A stretch of 64,000 bases of DNA from Papaver somniferum (lineage: Eukaryota; Streptophyta; Magnoliopsida; Ranunculales; Papaveraceae). The position numbers and the translations under genes were made by a program. The DNA lies in the NCBI RefSeq assembly GCF_003573695.1, contig NC_039358.1, forward strand, positions 95,914,117 through 95,978,116, given 5' to 3'. Shown piece after piece: positions 52,029 through 63,315 of the stretch. Positions within the stretch are counted from its first letter, which is position 1. Each line of letters opens with the position of its first letter. The notes beneath the pieces are model-generated. The model ran no database searches, was not told the origin of the DNA, and saw only the letters and a program-made list of their open reading frames with translations.

Positions 52029-54130
52029 ATTTTTTTTTTTTGCTGAGAAACAAACTTTTCATTAACAAAGAAGGAACTTACAAGCATCCACAATCTGTTC
52101 ATTCCTCACTAGATAGTTCAAAAAAGGAGGAAAGAAATCCCAAGATGCTTTAATACATAACTTCCTACCCTGGCGTGCAAGCCGGTCTGCAAATTTATTC
52201 ATAGCATGCCTAATATACACAAGTTTAAAAACACTACTACTAGTAAGGAGACTAAGACAATCAACAAGAAGATCGCTACACCTCCATCCGGCCGAGTGAC
52301 TGACTTCGTTAAAAAAATCTACCACTTGAAGGCAGTCACTAACAAACAGAACTTTGGACAAGTTCAACTCCCTAGCCCAGGAAATAGCCAAAAAAAGAGC
52401 CATGGCTTCAGCACAAACTGCATCAAGAGCTAGTCCAAAATCTGCACGAGAAAACTTTATTCCTCCTGCAACATCACATAAGACCATACCAAAACCCATG
52501 TTAAAGTTTTTGTAAGAACCATCTAAGAAGAGAATATGACTAACATCTGTAAGAGGAGTTTTAATATCCATTCGAATAACAGGCACATGAGGAGAATGAA
52601 TGTAGGTATTTATCATTCTTATAATATTGAGAATAACTTTATCCAAATTAATAGTAACTTTCTGAAAGACAATTTCACATCTCAGTTTCTAAATGCACCA
52701 CATTATAATTGCACCAATGCTAGGCCAGCACACAGGGAAAGGCGACTGCCCTAGACTAACATCAAACTATTGAAGAAAGTAATCATCAAGCCAAGGGAAG
52801 TTAAAAGAAATTAAATGTTGCAGAGACAAACCAAACCAAATATGAGAGGCCACAGGACACTGAAAAAAGAGATGAAATACTGATTCTGAATCATTGTTAC
52901 AAAGAGGACAGGAAGGATAAATAGTGTTGTTATAGACATTCATAGTAGAGTTAACAAACAACATGTGATCAAACACCTTCCACATAAAAAACTTTATCTT
53001 AGGAAGACAATGCAAGGACCGAACCTTTTTTCCAAAAAACAGACTCTTCAGCAGAACAATACTCAATAATATAAACTTTATATGTAGACTTAAATAGAAA
53101 AATTACCATCCCTAGTATGAGCCCATATGATTTTATCATCACAGAGAGGATTCAGATGAATAGAAAAAATCTTGACCACATCATCATGACATAATAGAGT
53201 ATTCAGAAGACCAACATTCCAGGTATTATGGTGAAAATCAATAAGCTTTCTAACAAAAGTATAATTGTTGAAATTGGGACTAATAGATAAAGGTGGGACA
53301 GTTGAGTGAGGCATCCAGTTGGAAGTCCAAATCCTAGTAGAGTTTCCATTATTTATCTTACAGACTATATTTGACTTAAGAAAACCAAGACTGTTAACTA
53401 TACCCTACCAAATCCAAGAAGAGGTATCAGCATCTTTATCAATTTTCAGCAAATTTTGGTTGGGAAAATACTTGTGTTTCAAAAACCTAGAGACTAAATG
53501 ATCATGGAATTGAGTAATTCTCCAAGCAATTTTAAATATAAAGACTCGATTGAAAGCATACGAGTTTCTAATACCAAGGCCACCACAACTCTTAGATTTT
53601 CCAATATCAAGCCAAGATCGAAAATAAGCCGCTCTACGAGGGTTTTTCTGCGACCACCAAAAAGTTCTTTGAATAGAGTCAAATTTGGAAGTAAGTTTAT
53701 TTGGAAGAGGAAAGCAGGACATATGGTAAATTGCAAGGCTAGACAAAACATGCTTTGTGGCAACAGTTCTACCAGCACCATTGAGATTAGTTTTTTTTCA
53801 TATTGCTAAGTCTAGCATATAACTTATCAATCAGGAATTGAAAGGATTTGGTTCTATCCCTATTAATAAATAGAGGGGTTCCTAGGTATTTTTCAGTGCT
53901 GGACAGAAATTTAATCCCTAAAGTTCTAGAAAGCATTTTTATGTGTTTATGATGCATATTCGCACTAGTGAAAAAACCAGACTTTTATAAATTAATCGCC
54001 TGACCCGAAGCTTTGGTAAACTTACTTAAAATCTGCATAAGATTTCTTTCATACGCTATAGAAGCCTTAGAGAACAACATACAGTCGTCTGCAAAAAATA
54101 AGTGGGTGATAGTAGGACTTATATTTTAGG
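52029..54130 (-). mobile_element. 5'-truncated LINE (L1-type), minus strand
   Basis: A T-run at 52,029-52,041 on the plus strand is the poly(A) tail of a minus-strand LINE. Moving 5', there is an RNase H domain (52,062-52,646: LFLDGSYKNFNMGFGMVL, AEAMALFLAISWA, VSDCLQVV, KFADRLARQGR), a zinc-finger RVT domain (KIKFFMWKVFDHMLF, CPLCNNDSESVFHLFFQCP), a linker (FDSIQRTFWW, RSWLDIGKSKSCGGLGIRN), and the tail of the reverse transcriptase with catalytic FADDCMLF near 54,080. The rest of the polymerase and ORF1 are missing, the usual 5' truncation. Frameshifts and stops separate the pieces. Confidence 0.92.
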
Positions 54131-54199
54131 TGGAATGGACACAATGGCATGCGGTAGTTCTTAAGCAAACAAGGAAGAAAGGATTGACCAACATCCTTC

Positions 54200-54540
54200 A
54201 GTAATATCAATAACAACCTTGCAGCAGGATTTTTCAATTGATTCAAATTGCGAAGTTGTGAAAAGAGTGACCACATCTTTTTCGCACTGCTCCACACTTC
54301 GAAGTTTTGAGAATAAGCATTCTCCAAGTATTTAATCATCTTGTTTAGAAGATACCGCTAAACCACCACTATGACCACCGGTTGATGATGAGCCAAGCTG
54401 AACAAGTTCACAAAGTTTCTTGAGCTGATTGGACAAATTGTTTAGGAATCCGAAGTCGCTGGATTCAATTTTTGGGAAGGTGAATTTTGGCGAACACTTT
54501 TCGCCAACTTTAAATATGACTATGCAACAAGAGAAATAAT
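54200..54540 (-). pseudogene. Prolamin-like (ECA1/EC1-type) secreted protein remnant
   Basis: Minus strand: KIESSDFGFLNNLSNQLKKL CELVQLGSSSTGGHSGG, then a TAA, then VEQCEKDVVTLFTTSQFESI EKSCCKVVIDITEGCWSILS and a stop. The C...CC...CW pattern with short spacing fits plant prolamin-like domains of egg-cell-secreted and related reproductive proteins. The stop between the halves and lack of a visible signal peptide mark it as broken. The truncated LINE abuts its 3' side. The assignment is from motif pattern only. Confidence 0.4.
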
Positions 54541-55426
54541 ATTGAGCGGTATGAGGATAGAGATAGGTCAGGTAAACATGTAGAAATTAACGTTTAATCC
54601 CATTTTAGTTGGGCTTTAGACACCCTAGTCCTGTCCCATCAAGCCTAGTACCAGAAGGTCCAAATCTACCAAATTCTGAAGGGGTTAATCCTTTTGTGAA
54701 CGATTTAATCCAAATCCATTTTTCAATACCGAAAATACCTATCACCTACCTGTAATATTACTTCTTCGAGTTTCAATTCTGCTTTTTCATTTCCAACGTC
54801 TGAAGAAACTCTCCCTGAAGAACAAATCCTAAACCTGATTTCTTCTCAATGAAAGTTCAATCGCCCAAACATAAATCTGAGAATCAACAAATAACAGATT
54901 CAATTTGATTCAACTTGAAAACCAATACTCTTATCATCAGTAATTTTTTTTTTTGAAGATTAAATCAATCTAGGAGAAGCCTTGATGAGATTCAATTTCC
55001 ACATTGAAGAATTCGTCATTGAAAGCAATTTGAAAGATAAATGTTATCTATTCTTATCATTTAATCAATTTGATCGCAATTGTTAGTTTATCAATTTCAG
55101 AATTGATTTTAGATCTTTTTTATGCGATTTCAAAAATCTAATTACTTCGGTTTCAATTTTAGTTTCTTATTCAACTCGTGAGCTTATATATGTGTCATTG
55201 AATGGGAAAATATGGGTTATGTTGGGTACAAACAGTCACTTGAGGTTTATTTGTTTGGAGCTTAAATAATTAATTGTGATTTGATGGTTGAACCATGTTT
55301 GCGACGGGCATCTTGAACTCAGGAACTATCAGTTCATAGAAATTAGGATCGGAAATGTATTGAAATCGATATTTAGTGGTTAGTTGATAGACTTAGTCCA
55401 TATGGTTTCATTTTTGATTTTAGTAT
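54541..55426. other. Intergenic DNA, no gene seen
   Basis: AT-rich sequence without a supported open frame or repeat. Confidence 0.5.
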
Positions 55427-56015
55427 TGTATACACCAAAAAATACCTTGACACGTGGAGTGAGATTGTGAGCTGAGGAAGGATGCAACTATACAACAACG
55501 AGCACTATATCAGCCCAACACAGCTTCAATCCTAAGCTAAGGATAGAAGCGTAATCCACCAAAAAATATTTTGCCCATAAATAGGGAGCAACTAGGTTCG
55601 GGCAAAGGGACTTTTCTTTTCCCTTCTTCCGACAGACACATTTGAGAACCCCTTTCCTCTCTCTTCTCTCTACAACTCTCTTAACATCATGTGTTCATGA
55701 ATGAAGATACAGAGATATGAAGATATATCTTCCATATCTTCATGAATGAATTACCAATATTACCGCATGTAACATATGAGATAAATAATAAACAATTCTT
55801 TTACCCCCGTGTATGTAGGCTTTGCCGAACCACGTTATACCTTGTGTCCAATTTCTTATTTACATTTCTCCACATCTTAGTTTCGTTTTATGATTTCGAT
55901 CCATATTTGGTGTTTATTATTTGTTTTATCATTTCATTATTTGGTTGTGCTATCAACTAATGGAAGGAAACTTGTTTGTGGACACGACCATACCATCGTT
56001 ATTTTCGTGTTCACA
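55427..56015 (+). mobile_element. Copia-like LTR with primer-site remnant
   Basis: The segment TGTATACACC ... GTGTTCACA has LTR-type TG/CA ends, a TATA box (CCATAAATAGGG, about 55,570), and C/T-rich R/U5. It is followed two bases later by CTGACGCTAGAAACAGGG, resembling the TGGCGCTAGAA primer sites of some plant copia elements with one change. No gag or pol follows and no second LTR is found. Confidence 0.5.
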
Positions 56016-57184
56016 ATCTGACGCTAGAAACAGGGAATGGGTAAAGAATTTATTCTACCTGTCTTAGATCTACTATCTTTTAAAGCCCTTTACTAACTTT
56101 CTGAAATTAGTTTTCATTTTTTCTACTTCTTCGGATGAAATTTTCTTTTAATCATTGCTTTCAAAAGGAAAGTGCTTTGGTGCTACCCAAAACTTGCGTA
56201 CCTGTAGTTCATCTATATTTAACTGCATGTAGTAGTGAATGTGCCAATTGATCGAATAAATTAAAAATGTTCAGCAACTTCTAGTTTTGGTTTTGGTAAA
56301 AATAGAAGATTAAGCTTTGAACTGATTTTTTAAACTAGCCTACCAAGTGTTTTATAAAATAGTTCAGTGAGTATGTACTTGGTTTTTTTCTTCCATTTAA
56401 CTTTACCGATGGAATCAAAACGGAGATTTTTTGGCAAGCTCTCATGTTTCTGCTGACATCGTTATTTCTGTTGCATCGTCGAAAATGGATGGAATAAGTC
56501 ACTTTTTAATGAATATTCATTTAAGTCTCGCACTGTTTAGCCCCAATAACTCAAAAGAAAAACTTTTTTTTTCAAATTACAGATTAAATAAAGTTTTAAA
56601 TAAATAATTGTATTTTTTTTCAGATGTCAGCATATCAGATGTCTTTTTCTACTTTATCTTTTCAGATGTCAGTATATTAGTCAAACTACTTTATCTTTTC
56701 TACTTCATGTCTTTATCTTTTCTACTTTATGTCTTTATCTTGTCAGAAATGTGTACCTTGTACCAGCATCCGAATAAAGGAGTTAAGGAGATAATGCTTC
56801 GATCCAAAGCTCTGGTCCTCGTGTTTATGAAGATAAGCCTTGTGACGTTGGACTAGTCCTGCTGACCGACCATACCAAGAGGAAGAATGAAAATCCAGAT
56901 GATTAATCTGATACGAGATCAAGTTAGGCACCACTGATTCGAGGAAGTCAAGCCCAAAAGAAGTTGCAGTTCAACTTAGGGAGACTAACTTATAAAGTAA
57001 CAACATCATCACACCAAAGCCAGACGCTGATGACAATGAACCAAAGTCCGAAGGCTGGAGTGCAATGACGATGAAGAGCCAAAATATTGCTACGAAGATC
57101 TCCGAAGACGATGTTCAAATCCCATGCCAAGGACCCAGAGAAGTTCATTCTAGTTGCAGGAAATCCTACACTACACCCCTCATA
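56016..57184. other. Unrecognised sequence, perhaps old retroelement interior
   Basis: Contains short direct repeats (CAGATGTCAGTATAT, TTTATCTTTTCTACTT near 56,620-56,740). Protein-like scraps near 56,750-57,170 have no family I know. Confidence 0.4.
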
Positions 57185-57830
57185 TGATTTCATAAACACT
57201 CAACTCATTTTATATTAACAATCTTAATTTTATTGATGAATCTTTGAACAATCTTACAAGAAAAGATAAAGAAATCAAGAATAACCACTGCTCTAGATTT
57301 TCTCTCTCCTATTTACTTATTTCTTACTCAAAAAAGATCTCCCTCCTTTCCTTTACAACTGAACGGCTATTTATAGGAAATTATATAGTGGATGACAGCT
57401 AATATGTCCTTTATTTTCGGATATGGCTTGCGACATTATCGCAACCTTACAAATGTTAATTTCACAAACTCCATAATTTTCGCAGGACCATCACATTTTT
57501 CTCATGATTTAGCTGACGTCGTTTATTATTTCGTTTCTGAAGTTGTTCTGCGACATTGTTGTGTTGTTAATAATTTCGCTGAGGCATTATTTCTGCGAGA
57601 TTCTGATCCTACATCTTTCCTCTTCTCATATCTTCTCCGCGAAGTAGAGAATGATGTGAGAAATGTCGTAGTTATCCGTTCTTTCATATTCTGCATTTAT
57701 CACACGTATCCTTTTTCTCATCTGTTTCTTGACACGTCTTTTGTAACTGCTGCTTTTTAACCGCTTATATCTTTCCTCATTTATTGTGTTTTCCTTTTCG
57801 AGAAAAAATATCATCTATATATACTCTTTC
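57185..57830 (-). repeat. 3' LTR of the minus-strand gypsy element
   Basis: The minus strand shows CCTATAAATAGCCGTTC (TATA, about 57,365-57,381), then an R/U5 region ending near GAGGGGTGTAGTG at about 57,180. Toward pol it is bounded by a purine-rich run on the minus strand (complement of CTTTTTCTTTCTTTTTACTT, about 57,835-57,855), a candidate polypurine tract. Ends are approximate. Confidence 0.5.
57808..57830 (+). promoter_or_regulatory. Candidate promoter of the antisense ORF
   Basis: ATCTATATATACTC followed by a C/T-rich leader lies about 200 bp before the antisense ORF start at 58,021, near the inner edge of the LTR. Confidence 0.5.
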
Positions 57831-58020
57831 TTATTCTCTTTTTCTTTCTTTTTACTTTCTCTGCAACTTCATCGTTCTTCTGCAAATTCCATTATTGCAA
57901 CTTTTCTTCTTTCTTCTTCTTTTAATCTTTTTAAGTTCTTTTTGATCTTCATATTGTTCTCTCTGTTGATCTTCATCATTCATAATTTTCTTCGAAATAA
58001 CCTTCCTGCTATTGTTTTCC

Positions 58021-60274
58021 ATGGATTCATCAAAGTTAGTTTTGTTTTTTCTTCCTTATGGGTTTAGCTGAAATTGATCTTGTTTACTACCTTATTTGAT
58101 GTTATTTATGTGATTCTCATACTGTTGTTATTTCAGCAAAAGCGCCTCCAACACTAAATTTACGGTTCTGAACCCTAATATTCCCAAACCGCAGCATAAG
58201 ATTGTTGTGCATAAAAGAAAGTCTGCGAATCAGAAGGTAGTAAGAAACATTATTCTTTTCTAATAACAATATTGTTGCCTCTGTTTCTTATCTGGATTGT
58301 AATTCGCAGGGTGATAAGGATGTCAATAAACCTCTCAAGAAATCTCGCCACCTTAAAACTGTTGAAACCTCTGTTCCATTCCACTTACTTATCTCTTCTA
58401 AACCTCCTGCGACATCTTCGCAAGATAAACCATCATCTCCAATTCGCGAAAAAGCTGCCTCAGACTTCATTTCTTCAACTGACCTTTCAATGATTGAAAC
58501 CCCCATTATTGATCCTTCTGTGAATGAAACTTCTTCTCTTCCTATTGATAATGTTTCTCAACCTTCTATCATTTCCCGTTCTCTACGTGAGCCTCTTCCC
58601 TTTTCGAAAGAAACCGTGGAAGGAATAAATATTGCTTTCAAAGTTTTATCTGAAGTCCTGGATGATGGAAAGAAGTCTTCTATTGATCCTGTCAAGTCTA
58701 GTATGTGTGAAATTCTGAGTAAGTATTTCGGTTATGATAGAGCTGCTTCGCAAACAGCTTTGGAAAAAGAGTGTAATGCTCTTCGCCTCGAAAATCAAAA
58801 GCTTCAGAATGTTTTGCTGGATCGTGACAACCTTCGCAAGAAGAATGATGAATTGAGAGGTATGATTTTCTTATCCGTGTCTTCAATTTTCCTTTCTAAT
58901 GGTTTTTTCCTTCCCATATTTAATTATCCTTGAAATCCGTCTTTCGCATGTTAAGCCTTAAACCAGAAACGAATAATGGAGAGATATCAATTTGAATTTG
59001 CTGTTGAAGAAGCCCGTGTTGATAAAGAGATTTTGATGGATCAATATAACCAATTAGATAACCTTTATTCATATTCTCTTGATCATATAAATAATCTTAC
59101 CAATGAAAATACCCAATTAGTTTAGAGGCAAGATTTATTAAGTAATGAAATATCTCGCCTTTCTTGTTCTTTAACTAAAGCTAATTTAGGGATGGAAACT
59201 TTATCAGATGAGAATAAAACCTTATCTCAAGAGAAGCGATCTTGTTTAAACAAGATGGCGATATCTTCGCAACAACTTAGCATTCTTCAGAAAGTATGTG
59301 ATGACCAAGAACAATCTCTTCGCTCTCTGAGAAATGAACTTAAAGAAGTAACAGAGTCATCTATTGCTGAAAGAGATACACTCATTCAAGGTAGAATAGC
59401 TTTAAGTGTAAAGGCGAATAAACTTAAAGAACAATATTCCAAATTAGAAGAATCTTATTCTTCTCTTGTGAAGAAAAATGCCTTTCTTATTTCTAAAGAG
59501 AAAAATTTTCAGTCTCGACTTAAAGGTTTAGTTGGAGATAAATTTGATGATGCGATGGGCCGTTGGGAGAATAGTTGTCTGAATTTGATTCAACATCTTA
59601 TTTCGCAAAAGGAAGGTAGTCATAATAGTTTGGCTGCCTTAACTATCTTTTCTTTGTCATATGTTTTTGAGCTTTTCATCTTATTGAAATTTTGTATTTT
59701 ACCTTTCGCAGAGTCTGAGAAGAACCTTCATTCCTCCATTTCTGCTTTGGAGGCTAAATATGCCAAAATTCGCAGAGAAAATACATTACTTGTCTCTGTC
59801 CTTACTGGTTCTCGCGACCGAGCAGAAAGAAGACTTGATTATCTTGCTTACTTTAAGGATATTCAAGATAGGAATCATCAGAGAGCACTTCTTCTTCAAG
59901 TTCATCTCCGGGCTGAAGTCCTTGTAAATGATATCTTATTGTATAAATATCTTCCTCCTACATCAATCGAACCTTTGGAAGTAGATGATGATGAAATTCC
60001 TCGTCCTGCTGATAGTGATTATGATTATGAATGTGGTGCAGAGGATAATATCTTGGAAGATGAAGAAGAAATTCCTTCTAAGGAAGCATCTGCTGGTGTT
60101 AATCAAAATGAGAATGAAAAAGAAATCTCTTCTGAAGAAGTAATTGCTGGCGATAATCAAGGTGCTAATCAAGGCAAAGATCAGAACCGAAATGAAGGAG
60201 AGGCTTGCGATAATGATAACATTGGCGAAGAACGTCTATTATCTTCTTCTACTGGAATTAATACTGAAGCTTGA
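58021..60274 (+). CDS. Antisense extra ORF of the gypsy element, spliced, coiled-coil protein
   Basis: Runs opposite to pol. Exons: about 58,021-58,034 (MDSS), 58,138-58,237 (basic KRKSANQK end), 58,310-58,859 (acidic/Ser-rich, then ALEKECNALRLENQKLQNVL), about 58,957-59,613, and about 59,713-60,274. Introns have GT...AG ends with TTTCGCAG-type acceptors and phases that agree. From residue about 190 on, the protein is a long coiled coil (KLKEQYSKLEESYSSLVKKN, LEAKYAKIRRENTLLVSVL), ending in a Glu/Asp/Asn-rich tail to TGA at 60,274. One in-frame TAG lies at 59,123-59,125 in exon 4. The last intron (59,614-59,712) is open in frame, so retention would add 33 residues. Antisense ORFs of this position are known in Tat elements; function unknown. 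Confidence 0.75.
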
Positions 60275-60528
60275 GCTTCTAATCTAGTTTTATCTTCTTG
60301 AATTGTCTTATCTTTATTAATTTTTGCGAATAATATTCTTCAACCAACTTTGGAATCAATTTTCCCTTTTAGTATTTTGCTGGCGAGAAAGATAATGCTT
60401 CTTGTTTATTGATTCCCATACTTTCCTCTCATTATCTTTCTTGCGAAAAATAATTTTTTATGAATACATATAAATATTTTGTTTTGTCATGTGGTCTTAT
60501 TTTTCCTTCCTACTTAAAGGTCTTATTA

Positions 60529-60860
60529 TGCCACCTCTTGTCATTGCGATAAAATCTCAGGACGTCCTTGCACTTTCATGCAACAACCCATTGATCTTGC
60601 CTTAACTTTTTTATTTTGTATTGTGGACTCTTCAAGAATGTTGCGACAATATGACAGGCCTAAATATTCTTGCGAAAATAAAGCCCCATGACATTGCCGT
60701 CTTGCGACGAAATCGCAGGACGTCTTCGCACTTTCATGCGAAAACCCATTGATCTCGTCTTATCCTTTTCTTTTGTATTATTGCCTCTTCAGAATTGTTG
60801 CACAAATATGACAATCCTTAATACCCTTGCGAATAAAAAGCCTCATGACATTTGCGTCTT
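60529..60860. repeat. Two tandem units of about 165 bp
   Basis: CTCAGGACGTCCTTGCACTTTC at about 60,555 recurs as CGCAGGACGTCTTCGCACTT at about 60,715. Both are followed by CATGCRAMAACCCATTGATC and, further on, by TTGCGA and CATGACATT. They lie between the antisense ORF end and pol. Confidence 0.88.
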
Positions 60861-60864
60861 AAGA

Positions 60865-61690
60865 CACTTATCATCTCCCTAATGGAGGGTGCCGCCCTTA
60901 TCTTCCCCCTGGTTGCCCTTTCAAGGAGGCGTACTTCTACCATACAAGGTTAGCTCCTCTCATCCAGTCTTAACAACAACCAGTTGTTTTCGCAGCCTCT
61001 TATCCCTTTTACCTATAGGGATTATGGTTACGAGACTGCACCCTAAATGGGGTTTTTTTCAGGCCGAGTGCAGTATAAGCCAAGACTTGTCAAGAATGGC
61101 AAGGTGCGCTTCAAACGCCCCTGGCACTCTTGACTCAACCGTGTACCTCGGCGCCTTGATCAGATATGCACTCCTTGGGAGAGTCCTTATTACCTTAGTC
61201 GCCCAACCTAAGTCATATGCTTAAGCTGAGAATCCAAGGTGCCTCTCCCGGATGGGCTTTATTGACCCCAAATCTACATGACTCAGGTTCCGGTGGCGGT
61301 GTAGCCTTTCCCTGAGCCATGCAACAGGTGCCCCCTTATATGACGTACTTTAGGTCTTACATTTTCCTTTTGCGAAATTTTATTCGCGAACTAGGGTGTA
61401 CGCCATAAAGGTTCGCCCCTTTCTTTTATGTCATTGTTCTGTGATTATCTCTGCGAAAGTTTCACACATCATGATATTGTTTTGATGTGAATAATCTTGC
61501 AATTATTCTTTCAGAATCCATAACTTCTCAAAGCTTCTTATGGATAATATCTTTTTAAGTACAACCTGTTCCATGGTCTGTCAAGTCTATGACCAACATC
61601 TCTACCTTCTGGATCCATTAATCTATAAGCTCCTGTTCCAACTATCTCCTTAATGATGTAAGGTCCATCCCATTTTTTCGCTAATTTTCC
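60865..61690. other. Spacer between antisense ORF and pol
   Basis: GC-richer block (60,880-61,340) of unknown role, with no convincing frame on either strand. The 111-codon plus-strand frame at 60,889-61,224 has no recognisable features. Confidence 0.5.
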
Positions 61691-61696
61691 ACCATT

Positions 61697-62635
61697 TTAT
61701 CGCTGATATATTGGTGTCTCTCGCAGAACTAAATCTCCTGGTTGGAATTCGCGTACTTTGACACGTTTATTATATTCTCGGGCTAATCTTCGCTGATAAT
61801 TCTCCATATTTTGTAAAGCTTTTTCTCTTCTTTCTTCTAATTCATCAAGTTTGTTTAAGATCAAACCCACACTAAGATTTTTCTTCCAAGTTTCTCTCTT
61901 TGTCGTCGGAATAACAACTTCTGTTGGTAACACCGCTTCAACTCCGTATGTTAAAAAAAAAGGTGACATTCCAATAGCTTCTCTTCTAGTTGTATTATAA
62001 GCCCATACTGCATTATGTACTTGTTCGCACAATGCTTTGTGATGCCCTTACAATTTCTTCTTTAATATATCTGCAATTGTTTTGTTTGTTGCTTCTACCT
62101 GCCCATTAGCTTGTGGATACAAAGAAGTAGACTTTCTACATTTTATCTTAAATGCATTAAGTAACATTTCTATGTTATGTCCTTCAAATTGTTTCCCATT
62201 ATCAGATACCAACTGTGCAGGAATTCCAAATCTGCAAATGATATTTTCGAATATGAGTGTAAAGATATCTTTGTCGCGAATATGCTGTACTACCTTCACT
62301 TCTGTCCATTTTGTGAAATAATCTGTTGCGACTATTAAGTATCTTCTTTTTCCAGAACCTGGTAAAAATGGCCCCATAATATCTAAGCCCCACTTTCCAA
62401 AAGGCCATACACTGTTTGAAGATGACAATGGTGCTCCGGGTGCATGTATTTTCTTTCCATGCCGCTGACAATCTTCGCAACGTCTTGATATTTGTTTTGC
62501 ATCTTCGTGCATGTATGGCCAGTAATATCCTTGCATTTTTGCTCTATGTGCCAAAGATCTTCCCCCGCTATAATTGCCAGCATCCCCACTATGTAACATT
62601 TTGGCACTTTTTCTCCTTCCTCTCGTGTCAAACAT
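61697..62635 (-). pseudogene. Integrase of the gypsy element
   Basis: Zinc-binding HHCC region (MLHSGDAGNYSGGRSLAHRA ... RRCEDCQRHGK), then the DDE core with WGLDIMGPF, LVSDNGKQF and NGQVEATNKT, which hold the three catalytic acids. The C-terminal part follows (AVWAYNTTRREAIGMSPFFL TYGVEAVLPTE ... FQPGDLVLRETP), ending at TGA/TAA near 61,697. A stop lies between the core and C-terminal part near 62,045 (KKKL*GHHK), and a frameshift near 62,600 separates it from RNase H. It would join the element's cDNA to host DNA if intact. Confidence 0.9.
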
Positions 62636-63310
62636 CTGAGTGATGGTCCATTAAAGGATTTTCGGTATAGCAGCCCATCTCTTAATTCATAATTCGTTGC
62701 TCGGCTTTTTAACTTGTGTATTTCCAATCTATTTTTTGGTGTTTCTCCTTTCGCCAAATATGCATGAAGTTCTTTTCTCCAATCTGCGATATTGTTCATT
62801 TGTTCTTCTTCTTCGCCGTCTATTATCATCATATCCATTTCTTCTTCTTCTTTATTGATTGATGGTGACAGAAGTGTTTGTATTTTTATGCATCTCGTAG
62901 TTGGATCTGTCATCATGCTTGAGATGAAAGCAAAAGCGTCTGCGAGTCTGTTATCCTTCCTTGAAATGTGCCTCCATTTTATTTTTGGGATTTTCGCTGA
63001 CAATTCTTCAACGAGCTTCTTGTATTTCTTCAAGGATGGTTCATTTGTAGTATACTCTCCCTTTATTTGGTGAATAACTAGCTGCGAATCACTAGTGATC
63101 CTGCCATTTTCTAGTTTCATTTCTATTGCGAATTTTAAGGCATGTATTACAGCTTCATATTCCGTTTTGTTATTAGTGGATGCGAATTCCAATCTGAATG
63201 AAAAAGCCATCTTTATTCCTTCTGGCGAAATTAAAACAATTCCAACTCCATTGCCTTCTCCATTTGATGATCCATCTTCCAATATCTTCCATCTATTTGG
63301 TTCTGTTAAT
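62600..63310 (-). pseudogene. RNase H domain of the gypsy element
   Basis: DGSSNGEGNGVGIVLISPEG, NNKTEYEAVIHALKFAIEM, ITSDSQLVIHQIKGEY and RKDNRLADAFAFISS hold the catalytic D-E-D-D residues. This is the second, cellular-like RNase H typical of Tat elements. The frame ends in a linker with a run of Glu (KEEEEMD, GEEEEQ). It degrades the RNA strand during reverse transcription in intact relatives. Confidence 0.88.
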
Positions 63311-63315
63311 AAATC

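Noticed and set aside
52206..52433. Plus-strand frames across 52,200-54,400
   Set aside because: They are complements of the LINE coding region, whose minus-strand frames contain RNase H, zinc-finger and FADD motifs.
60889..61224. 111-codon plus-strand frame in the gypsy spacer
   Set aside because: No domain, no splice or promoter signal, and composition set by the GC-rich block. Left as spacer.
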